From Pseudovibrio zosterae (GTDB lineage Bacteria; Pseudomonadota; Alphaproteobacteria; Rhizobiales; Stappiaceae), in contig NZ_JAWXVZ010000004.1 of NCBI RefSeq assembly GCF_033843645.1, positions 310,001 through 374,000 on the forward strand: a stretch of 64,000 nucleotides of DNA, written 5' to 3'. Within the stretch, counting starts at the first letter, position 1. Each line of letters begins with the position of its first letter. The notes under the pieces were generated by a model. It was not told the origin of the DNA. It made no database searches and saw only the letters and a list, made by a program, of their open reading frames with translations. The position numbers and the translations under genes were made by a program. Below, one piece after another: positions 15,187 through 22,331 of the stretch.

Positions 15187-15596
15187 AATTCTGTTCCTCA
15201 GCAGTATAAAATTGTCTAGTGCAGAGAATAAAATAGCCGGCACCAGTAATGCCTAAGCATTACTTGGATATGTGCACGAAAAAGCGCAGCACTGGCCATT
15301 GCCAGTAACTACACTAGACGCACATGTGGACCCGATCCGGCCCGACTAAATTTTGCTGCTGAAGTCAGCTCTTTAACCTGATCTTCAAAAACGCGCAAGT
15401 ACCCACATGAGATATTTTAAAGAACTTGAACTTGGCTGTTCGCCCCGCGACAATCATCTACCGGCAAGCCAAAGAGAACGTTGGGGCAGATCTCATGGAA
15501 CAGCCATGACCGAGGCGGCGCAGCTTAGCCACTTAACAAAGCCAAATAGCAAGTCAGCGCCTCGGGAGGGGAATCGAACCCGTTTTTACGTGCCGC
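15187..15596. other. Non-coding region with a tRNA T-arm-like fragment
   Basis: These 410 bases contain no convincing gene. Near the right end the minus strand reads GGGTTCGATTCCCC (15569-15582), the consensus of a tRNA T-arm, followed by TCCCGAGGC. No acceptor complement, anticodon arm or CCA could be placed around it, so it looks like a remnant rather than a working tRNA. The rest shows only the palindrome described separately. Confidence 0.45.
15245..15264. promoter_or_regulatory. Palindrome upstream of the NCS1 transporter
   Basis: AGTAATGC-CTAA-GCATTACT is a perfect 8-bp inverted repeat with a four-base spacer, located 59 bp upstream of the transporter start. It is a plausible operator; the regulator is not identified. 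Confidence 0.5.
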
Positions 15597-15986
15597 TCAA
15601 CCAGCCTCTTGAAAAGCAGGATCAAGTTTGATTTCTCCGCTTCTTACCCGCTCCACCACCACCCCTTCAGCCCAGGTTTTGAGCGCAGTGATAAGCGGCA
15701 CAAGTTCCTCTCCCTTGGGTGTGAGGGTGTATTCAACCCGAAGCGGCATTTCATCATAGAGCTTGCGGGTCAGCAGACCGTCACTCTCAAGGTTTTTCAG
15801 CGACTGTGTCAGCATTTTTTTTGAGACGCCCTCGATCCGGCGATGCAAGGCACCAAAGCGCACAGGGCCCTCGGCCAAAGCCACGATGATGAGCATGGTC
15901 CATTTCTCGCCAATTCGGGTCAGAAGACCTCTGGACGGACAATGCGCCACAAAAGCGTCGGCTGCCGGATTTTCAGGTTCTTGCAT
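15597..15986 (-). CDS. HxlR-family transcriptional regulator
   Basis: This 129-residue winged-helix protein shows the HxlR pattern: CPSRGLLTRIGEKWTMLIIVAL, FGALHRRIEGVSKKMLTQSLKNLE and EYTLTPKGEELVPLI. The family includes formaldehyde, quinone and redox sensors, some using an N-terminal cysteine; C16 is present here. The long open frame upstream is ignored because the family start fits the ATG at 15986. It faces the hydrolase gene and probably regulates it. Confidence 0.88.
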   Translation of the reverse strand: MQEPENPAADAFVAHCPSRGLLTRIGEKWTMLIIVALAEGPVRFGALHRRIEGVSKKMLTQSLKNLESDGLLTRKLYDEMPLRVEYTLTPKGEELVPLITALKTWAEGVVVERVRSGEIKLDPAFQEAG

Positions 15987-16071
15987 GGTTACCCCAAGGT
16001 ACCTAGTTGACTGTAGAGACTCAAGCTTCCACCTTGCAACCAATCTCTCATCAAGTAAAGAGGATGGCCTG

Positions 16072-16950
16072 ATGACAACACCAGAGCGTATCGTGTTTTC
16101 GGTCGAAGGAGTGAAGGTGGTTGGGGATCTCCACCTTCCCGAAGGCAATGGTCCTTTTCCCTCTGTAGTCGTTGCGGGGCCCATGACATCCGTCAAGGAA
16201 CAGGTCACCGGCACGTATGCCCGCGCTCTTGCCGCACACGGTTTTGCCGCGCTGGCAATCGATCACCGTCATTATGGTGAGAGCGGTGGGGAGCCCCGCC
16301 AATGGGAATACTATCCGCACAAACTGGCCGATCTCGTTGAAGCGGTGGCGTGGCTGAAAGCAGATGCACGCGTGAACGCAAACAGGATTGGGGCGGTTGG
16401 CATCTGTCTTGGTGCGGGCTACGCATTACAAGCTCTTGCAGGCCATCCGGATGTGAACGCCATCGCAGCGGTCGCAGGTTACTACCGGGATGTACCAGCC
16501 ATGCAGGCGGCTGACCCAGAGGGTTTTGCCGCACGTGTGGCGCAGGGAAAAGCGGCGCGTGAGCATTATGAAAAGACCGGTGAGGTCGAACTCATCCCTG
16601 CCGTCGCACTGGAGGGAGACGCGGCAATGCTGCTTCAGTCAACCTATGACTACTATGCAGGCCGCGCCAAGCACCCAAACTACCGAAACGAGTTCGCCGT
16701 CATGTCGCGTGAGGCGTTCCTTCAGTTCGATGTGCAGTCGGCAGCGCCCAAGGTGAAACAGCCTTTCTTGATGCTGCATGGCCCAAATGCGCTCAATCCC
16801 TTGTGGGCAGAGAAGTTTTTCGACAACGTGCAGGCCCCAAAGGACCGGGCCTTCCTCACCTCAAAGGGACAGACGGACATCTATGATGACCCGAAGATCG
16901 TAGGCCCGGCCTCGGCGCACATCGCCCAATTTCTGGAGGAGAACCTATAG
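16072..16950 (+). CDS. Alpha/beta hydrolase (dienelactone-hydrolase-like)
   Basis: This 292-residue protein has an alpha/beta-hydrolase fold with the nucleophile elbow GICLGAG, in which cysteine C112 takes the place of serine, as in dienelactone hydrolase and some YcjY-like proteins. An early AGPMTSVKEQ and DHRHYGESGG match that subfamily. It is divergent from the HxlR regulator with 85 bp between the starts, so it is the likely target of that regulator. The natural substrate is unknown. Confidence 0.8.
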   Translation: MTTPERIVFSVEGVKVVGDLHLPEGNGPFPSVVVAGPMTSVKEQVTGTYARALAAHGFAALAIDHRHYGESGGEPRQWEYYPHKLADLVEAVAWLKADARVNANRIGAVGICLGAGYALQALAGHPDVNAIAAVAGYYRDVPAMQAADPEGFAARVAQGKAAREHYEKTGEVELIPAVALEGDAAMLLQSTYDYYAGRAKHPNYRNEFAVMSREAFLQFDVQSAAPKVKQPFLMLHGPNALNPLWAEKFFDNVQAPKDRAFLTSKGQTDIYDDPKIVGPASAHIAQFLEENL

Positions 16951-16982
16951 GGGCTGCACGTTTTCTGTAGAGACACCAAACG

Positions 16983-17008
16983 AAAACGGCGCGCTCGAAG
17001 GCGCGCCG
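16983..17008 (-). terminator. Hairpin terminator between convergent genes
   Basis: CGGCGCGC/GCGCGCCG (16987-16994 and 17001-17008) forms an 8-bp stem with a six-base loop. On the minus strand it is followed by TTTTCG, ending the DJ-1-family transcript; it may also stop the converging hydrolase transcript. Confidence 0.65.
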
Positions 17009-17043
17009 GTTGGTCTTGTGCCGATTGTGGAGCTTACACCGCG

Positions 17044-17703
17044 TTACGCCAGCGCCTCTTTGAGGAGTTCAGCCACCGCAGCTGAAGACTGAGGGTTCTG
17101 ACCGGTAATCAAGTTCCCGTCTCGCACCGCCTTGGGCGTCCAGTCATCAGAACGCTGGTGGATAGCGCCAAGTTCTATGAGCCGGGTTTCCAGCAAGAAC
17201 GGTACATTCTTGGTCGCACCTGCGGCCTCTTCTTCGCTGTTGGTGAAGGCAGCCAATGTACGTCCCTTGACAAACGGCAGGCCGTTTTCGTCCCGCATTC
17301 CGCCAAACACCGCGGGCGCATGGCAGACACTGGACACCACTTTACCTGCCTTGTCGAACGCGAAGATCAAATCATGAAGCTTCTTGTTGAACGGCATGTC
17401 GAACACAGTGCCATGGCCGCCCGGCATATAGATCGCATCAAATTCCTCCGCAGAGAACGCCTCAAAGCTTGGCGTGTTCTCAAGCTTCGCAATCGCAGCC
17501 GCCCATGCTTCTTTTTGCTCTTCAGAAGGCGCACTGTTCGGATCCACTGGCACTTGCCCGCCAACGACAGATGAGACTGTTACATCGTGCCCCGCAGTTG
17601 TCAGCGCCATGTAGGGCACGGCAAATTCCTCCAGCCACAGGCCGGTTGGCGTACCATCAAGCATGAAAGGGTTGCTGGTCAGGACAAACAGGATTTTACT
17701 CAT
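17044..17703 (-). CDS. DJ-1/PfpI-family (Hsp31-like) protein
   Basis: This 219-residue protein belongs to the class I glutamine-amidotransferase-like superfamily, in the Hsp31/YDR533C type. It has E25/E26 in GLWLEEF, YMPGGHG (92-98) and the nucleophile elbow SVCHAP with C127 and H128. Members act as glyoxalase III, deglycase or chaperone against reactive carbonyls. The start has AAGGAG upstream. It is transcribed away from the LysR gene that probably controls it. Confidence 0.88.
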   Translation of the reverse strand: MSKILFVLTSNPFMLDGTPTGLWLEEFAVPYMALTTAGHDVTVSSVVGGQVPVDPNSAPSEEQKEAWAAAIAKLENTPSFEAFSAEEFDAIYMPGGHGTVFDMPFNKKLHDLIFAFDKAGKVVSSVCHAPAVFGGMRDENGLPFVKGRTLAAFTNSEEEAAGATKNVPFLLETRLIELGAIHQRSDDWTPKAVRDGNLITGQNPQSSAAVAELLKEALA

Positions 17704-17795
17704 GGGGTATCTCCTTAAATAGGTGCGGGTGAGCGTGTTCTGTAAGTGGAGATAAGCCCGCCCTTTGTATTTCTCAAATTTATCCTAGTTATTCT

Positions 17796-17818
17796 AGATA
17801 TTCATGATAGGAATATCT
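17796..17818. promoter_or_regulatory. Inverted repeat in front of the LysR gene
   Basis: AGATATTC-N7-GAATATCT is a perfect 8-bp inverted repeat ending one base before the LysR start codon and within the divergent region shared with the DJ-1 gene. The position is typical of a LysR autoregulatory site. Confidence 0.55.
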
Positions 17819-17819
17819 T

Positions 17820-18716
17820 ATGCGATATGACCTGAACGCCATGAGAACATTCGTTACTCTGCTTGAGGAGCGCAGCGTGAGCCGTGCTGCGGAACGACTT
17901 GGGATCACGCAACCAGCGCTCAGCAACAGTTTGGCACGCCTGCGCGAGCTTCTTCAGGACCCCTTGTTCGTTCGCGAGCGTTATGGCATGCGGCCAACAG
18001 AGAAGGCGGAGACCATTGGTCCTGTCATCGCTGAGGCACTGCGCCAGATTGATGGCGTAGTACAAGCGCAGCAGGACTTCGACCCACTTAGCGCCCACCG
18101 GCATTTCGTTATCGCGGCCAACAGCTACGTCGAATTCATCCTGATACCCGACCTCATGGCCCGCCTCAGAGAGCTGGCACCACACATCTCGATCCGGGTC
18201 ATTCCTTTCGGAGCCAGCATATCCGAAAGTGGCTTGATGTCCGGAGACACGGCCTTTGCCTTGGGACGGATGGTAGACCCGCCAGACAATCTGGTGGTGC
18301 ACCGCTTGTTTGAGGATGGCCTCCATTGCGTTGTGCGGGCAGACCTGCCGGGCATAGGAGACAGGCTGACCAAGCAACACTATGAGAACCTCAAGCATGT
18401 GAACGTGTTGCCGCCCGGCACATTGAAGGCAGGGTTGTTTCAAGTGCTGGATCGGGAAGGTTTGCACCGCGACCTTGCGGCGTCCCTTACCCACTTTCTG
18501 TCCGTGCCAGATCTCATTGCGGCAACGGATTACTGCGCGACCCTGCCGGACCGGGTATGCGAGCGACTCAAGAGCGATCCGAGACTGAAGATTGTCGCCC
18601 CGCCGGTGGACCTTGGACGGTTTCCGGTCGAGCTGGCCTGGCACAGCCGCTACCGCAGCGATCCCGCCCACCGGTGGCTGCGCCGATTGATCACAAAAAC
18701 CTTTGGAGAACTCTAA
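17820..18716 (+). CDS. LysR-family transcriptional regulator
   Basis: The 298-residue protein starts MRYDLNAMRTFVTLLEERSV with the classical LysR helix-turn-helix RAAERLGITQPALSNSLARLR (residues 21-41), followed by a periplasmic-binding-protein-like effector domain. It is in the NodD/LinR-type subgroup judging by the short N-terminus and the RYGMRPTEKAE segment. It is divergent from the DJ-1-family gene (116 bp), the likely target. Confidence 0.9.
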   Translation: MRYDLNAMRTFVTLLEERSVSRAAERLGITQPALSNSLARLRELLQDPLFVRERYGMRPTEKAETIGPVIAEALRQIDGVVQAQQDFDPLSAHRHFVIAANSYVEFILIPDLMARLRELAPHISIRVIPFGASISESGLMSGDTAFALGRMVDPPDNLVVHRLFEDGLHCVVRADLPGIGDRLTKQHYENLKHVNVLPPGTLKAGLFQVLDREGLHRDLAASLTHFLSVPDLIAATDYCATLPDRVCERLKSDPRLKIVAPPVDLGRFPVELAWHSRYRSDPAHRWLRRLITKTFGEL

Positions 18717-18838
18717 AATCGCGGTATTTGCACTGAGAGATATCTGCTGGTTTTTAGGGGGTAAAGCGGCTAGGACAAAGATATCTCAGAGATACTTCTC
18801 CCATTCTCGAGAAGCTCACGACTAAGAAGGGGCTGTCT

Positions 18839-19696
18839 ATGAGCATTCTGTCGATCCAATCTCACGTGGCTTTTGGCCATGTTGGAAATGCCGCTGCGGT
18901 GTTCCCGCTCCAGCTGATGGGGCAAGACACCTGGCCAATTCATACGGTTCAGTTCTCCAACCACACGGGCTACGGCGCATGGACCGGACGCGTGTTTGAT
19001 GGTGAAATGATCCGCGAACTCGTTGATGGCATTGAAGCGCGTGGAGCGCTGCCAAAATGTGATGCCATTCTCTCCGGTTACATGGGCGGCGCACCGATCG
19101 TGGAAGCGGTCGTTGACACCGTTTCGCGCGTGCGGGCCGTGAGCCCAGAAGCAATTTACTGCTGCGATCCCGTGATGGGGGATGTGGGCCGAGGCATCTT
19201 TGTTCAGGAAGGCATTCCTGACCTGATCATCAACAAAGCCATCCCGCAAGCCGATATCATCACGCCAAACCTGTTCGAGCTTGAACTGGCTTCAGGACGC
19301 ACCGTGAAGACCTTGGCAGATGCTCTGGAAGCAGCCCACGCGCTGCGCGCACGCGGGCCAAAGGTTGTGGTTGTTTCGTCCCTGCTGGTTGAAGAAACCG
19401 CAGACGACAGCATCAACGTTCTGGTTGTTTCCGGCGAGGGTGCTTGGATGGTGAAGACACCAATCCTTCCATTGCCAATCGCGCCAAACGGCGCTGGCGA
19501 CATGTTGAGCTCTCTGTTTTTGGGCAATACGTTGCGCGGCTACAGCCCGGATGAAGCGCTGAGCCGCACTGTGTCCGCGCTCTATCAGGTGCTCAAAACC
19601 ACCTTGGAAGAAGGCACCCGCGAGCTGCAGATTGTCAAAACCGGCTTCAAGCTGCTTGAGCCCGACACCTTGTTCAAGGCTGAGAAGGTCGCCTGA
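18839..19696 (+). CDS. pdxY: Pyridoxal kinase
   Basis: This 285-residue ribokinase-fold enzyme phosphorylates pyridoxal to pyridoxal 5'-phosphate in the salvage pathway. It shows ILSIQSHVAFGHVGNAAAVFP at the N-terminus, CCDPVMGD, ITPNLFELE and the C-terminal anion-hole motif PNGAGDMLSSLF with the catalytic aspartate. The PdxY type is chosen over PdxK by the N-terminal pattern. It appears to be a single-gene unit with its own terminator. Confidence 0.92.
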   Translation: MSILSIQSHVAFGHVGNAAAVFPLQLMGQDTWPIHTVQFSNHTGYGAWTGRVFDGEMIRELVDGIEARGALPKCDAILSGYMGGAPIVEAVVDTVSRVRAVSPEAIYCCDPVMGDVGRGIFVQEGIPDLIINKAIPQADIITPNLFELELASGRTVKTLADALEAAHALRARGPKVVVVSSLLVEETADDSINVLVVSGEGAWMVKTPILPLPIAPNGAGDMLSSLFLGNTLRGYSPDEALSRTVSALYQVLKTTLEEGTRELQIVKTGFKLLEPDTLFKAEKVA

Positions 19697-19721
19697 TCCA
19701 GCCAAACGGCACATGACGCAA

Positions 19722-19756
19722 GGCGGGCAGGGGAGCGCTTTCCTGCCCGCCTTTTT
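19722..19756 (+). terminator. Rho-independent terminator of pdxY
   Basis: GGCGGGCAGG/CCTGCCCGCC forms a 10-bp stem followed by TTTTTG, 25 bases after the pdxY stop codon. Confidence 0.92.
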
Positions 19757-19757
19757 G

Positions 19758-20267
19758 TTAGTACTCTACGCCTTTGAAGTTGTAGTGCACCAACGGATCC
19801 GCGCCGGGCGACAGGGCCGCACTTGGGGTGTAGATCGTGCCATGGTGTGACGTGCGACGCTCAAGATCTTCGGCCAAGTTATGCGCAAACCGCGTGTCGG
19901 CGGCCTTTTCACCGCACACAGACAAAATCACTTTGTTCTTCCGGTAGCCCATATCCATGAGCATGCTCGCCACATGATGCGGCTGAAGGTTCGGGCCGGG
20001 CACTGACGCATTGGGCCGACCAATCTCATGGCCATCTCCGTAGCCAGCAAACGCAATGCACTGATCCATGTCAGTGGTCATTTGGGGCGGGCTCTCCATG
20101 GGAAGCCACTGTCCATTTTCCGGATCATAAATGGCGTAGCCCTTTTCGCTGTGCACCTTGTAGGAGTAAACGGCTTCAGCCCGCGGCTTGTGTGACATGC
20201 CAAGTGTTTCGGTCGCTGCACCAATAATGCTTGGGTCATTTGCAACTACCACAATAAAATTACCCAT
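19758..20267 (-). CDS. Hypothetical protein with a possible clan-CD peptidase-like core
   Basis: I do not recognise a named family for this 169-residue protein. The start at 20267 has GGAGGG just upstream; an upstream in-frame ATG at 20315 is less likely. Residues 71-82 (IAFAGYGDGHEI) and 113-123 (VILSVCGEKAA) put a histidine (H80) and a cysteine (C118) after consecutive hydrophobic strands, with LQPHHVASMLMDMGY between them and FAHNLAEDL after. This order resembles the core of RTX-toxin cysteine-protease domains (C80) and related caspase-like folds. That is inference from pattern alone. There is no signal peptide. It sits alone between pdxY and the fasciclin gene. Confidence 0.6.
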   Translation of the reverse strand: MGNFIVVVANDPSIIGAATETLGMSHKPRAEAVYSYKVHSEKGYAIYDPENGQWLPMESPPQMTTDMDQCIAFAGYGDGHEIGRPNASVPGPNLQPHHVASMLMDMGYRKNKVILSVCGEKAADTRFAHNLAEDLERRTSHHGTIYTPSAALSPGADPLVHYNFKGVEY

Positions 20268-20546
20268 GGGGCCCTCCAGATTTTTGTTGGCATCTGGAGG
20301 GACGAAAAAAGGCACCCGCTTGTGACCGATGTCATGCCAGCAGGGTTAACCAGTCGTTCTCAATAGGGCCTTGACGTGATGAGAAAGGCTTCCACTACGA
20401 AGCAACAAAGCCTCTAGATCATTCAAATCGCAGCGGCATTTAAGCACAAACTTGTGACCAGCCTCCACACCGATTTTTAAAACCATACCGAGCAAACCTG
20501 CCGTACAGGGTCACGTCAATTACATAACCACTTGGAGGTTAGCCCC

Positions 20547-21020
20547 ATGAAGTTTCTAAAGGTCACCGCAGCCGCCGCACTGCTTTCTGCTTCTGTTGCA
20601 TCCACCGCCCTTGCTGCCAACATCGTTGACACTGCCAAGAGCGCTGGTCAGTTTAACACTCTGCTCGCCGCTGCAACGGCCGCCGGTCTGGTAGAAACCC
20701 TGTCCGGTCCGGGCCCCTTCACTGTGTTCGCCCCAACCGATGAAGCATTTGCCGCGTTGCCGGATGGCACCGTAGAAAGCCTGCTTCAGCCAGAAAACAA
20801 AGATCAGCTTGTCGCCGTGCTGACCTACCACGTCGTGGCGGGGAAGGTTATGTCCACTGATCTTCAGGACGATATGACCGCAACGACCGTGCAGGGTAGT
20901 GATATCACCATCGATTTGGACAACGGCCCAATGGTAAACGATGCAAAGGTCGTTTCCGCAGATATCGAAGCGGATAACGGTGTCATCCACGTCATCGACA
21001 AGGTGATCTTGCCGAAATAA
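20547..21020 (+). CDS. Secreted fasciclin-domain protein
   Basis: This 157-residue protein has a signal peptide (MKFLKVTAAAALLSASVASTALA) and a single FAS1 domain with the two conserved motifs FTVFAPTDEAFAAL and VIHVIDKVILP. Bacterial FAS1 proteins are periplasmic or surface adhesion and matrix proteins. GGAGG six bases before the ATG at 20547 supports the start over an upstream TTG. It appears monocistronic, with a strong terminator. Confidence 0.92.
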   Translation: MKFLKVTAAAALLSASVASTALAANIVDTAKSAGQFNTLLAAATAAGLVETLSGPGPFTVFAPTDEAFAALPDGTVESLLQPENKDQLVAVLTYHVVAGKVMSTDLQDDMTATTVQGSDITIDLDNGPMVNDAKVVSADIEADNGVIHVIDKVILPK

Positions 21021-21047
21021 AGGTCTGGCTCAATCCAGACCGATCCG

Positions 21048-21075
21048 GCCAGCCGCTAACAGCGGCTGGCTTTTT
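21048..21075 (+). terminator. Rho-independent terminator of the fasciclin gene
   Basis: GCCAGCCGCT-AAC-AGCGGCTGGC followed by TTTTT gives a 10-bp perfect stem. A smaller hairpin, GGTCTGG/CCAGACC, precedes it at 21022-21041. Confidence 0.92.
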
Positions 21076-21169
21076 ATGTTTTCGCCCCGGCCTCTACAAC
21101 ACTTCGACAAGGCCTTGGTTCAGTTAGACGAAAACCACCAACGGCCTCAATGCTGCAGGGCCGCAATCG

Positions 21170-22066
21170 CTAGGACTGCAGCTTCTCTTTGAAAAACGCC
21201 AATGTGCGCTTCCATGCCAACTCTGCTGCCTTCTCATCATAGCGCGCCTCAGAAGTGTCGTTGTTGAAGGCATGGTTGACGCCCTCATACATGTAAATGG
21301 TGAAGTCCTTGCCGTGATCGGTCAACGCACTGCGGAAGTCCTCAATGCCCGCGTTAATGCGGTCGTCGAGCCCTGCGTAGTGCAGCAAGAGCGCGGCGGA
21401 GATCTGCGGCACCAGTGTTGTGTCTGGTTGCCTACCATAATAGGAGACCGCTGCTTTGAGCTCCGGCGAAACCACGGCGAGATTGTTCACCAGATAGCCA
21501 CCCCAGCAAAAACCAATAGCCCCAACCGCGCCGGTGCTGTCCGCTCTGATGCCGAGATAGGCCACGGCTTCCTCTGCATTTTGCAAGGTCTGCTGCGCAT
21601 CAAGAGCACGGATCTTTTGCCGGGCTTCATCCTCGTCCTCCGGCGTGCCGCCAACAGGAGAGAGGAAGTCTACCGCCATTGCCATGTAGCCCGCGATCGC
21701 AAGGCGGCGGGCGACATCTCTTAAGTGCTCATTCAAACCCCGGTTTTCATGTATTACGAGAATGGCGGGCAGCTTGTCCGTGTTGCCTGCCGGGCGCACC
21801 AGATAGCCCTCAACCTTGCTGGTTGCCCCCTGAAAACGCACTGTTTCACTCGATATGCGACTGTCGTCCGGGGCAACGAGAGCAGCCTGAGCCCTGTTTG
21901 CCTGTAACAAAGGCACAATAGCTGCAGCAGCTGCGCTGGAACCGGCGAACTTGTTCAACCGCCTCAGGAAACCACGCCGATCCAAAGTAAGATGAGTGTA
22001 CTCGTCATAAGCCTTTATCATCTCTTGAGTAATCACAGGGCGGTTGTTTGGTGAGGTCTTGGACAT
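21170..22066 (-). CDS. Tat-exported dienelactone hydrolase family protein
   Basis: This 298-residue protein carries a twin-arginine signal (LDRRGFLRRL, residues 28-37, then an Ala-rich hydrophobic stretch ending AQAA) and a dienelactone-hydrolase domain. Catalytic features are IHENRG (E107), the nucleophile GFCWGG (C187), a later aspartate in GLDDRI and histidine in VNHAFN. The family hydrolyses cyclic lactones such as carboxymethylenebutenolide, though exported members have broader ester roles. The ATG at 22066 has GGAG upstream. No partner gene is adjacent. Confidence 0.88.
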   Translation of the reverse strand: MSKTSPNNRPVITQEMIKAYDEYTHLTLDRRGFLRRLNKFAGSSAAAAAIVPLLQANRAQAALVAPDDSRISSETVRFQGATSKVEGYLVRPAGNTDKLPAILVIHENRGLNEHLRDVARRLAIAGYMAMAVDFLSPVGGTPEDEDEARQKIRALDAQQTLQNAEEAVAYLGIRADSTGAVGAIGFCWGGYLVNNLAVVSPELKAAVSYYGRQPDTTLVPQISAALLLHYAGLDDRINAGIEDFRSALTDHGKDFTIYMYEGVNHAFNNDTSEARYDEKAAELAWKRTLAFFKEKLQS

Positions 22067-22331
22067 GACAGGCTCCGAGAAGGGCGCTTGGCGCACTCGT
22101 TTTCTTGGGAGCTTAATGGGTCATTCCGTTAGGTCAACGGATATGATCACGCTCCTGCTGCTGAGGTTAACAAGATCATCAGCAAAAGGCACCGGCACCG
22201 ATTTTCCCCTCCCTAAGTGCCATTGGTTAATTACGCCTAGTGCCACGCTGCGGGCCATTTCACCCAGAGGTCGGCCCCTGTGAATCCGACTAATACTTGC
22301 ATCAGGTTTATTCACGACTTGGTGCCATCAC

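Noticed and set aside
15540..15680. Complete tRNA or permuted tmRNA around the T-arm-like string
   Set aside because: No complementary acceptor sequence, no CCA and no tag-peptide reading frame were found, and the needed 5' half would lie inside the HxlR coding region.
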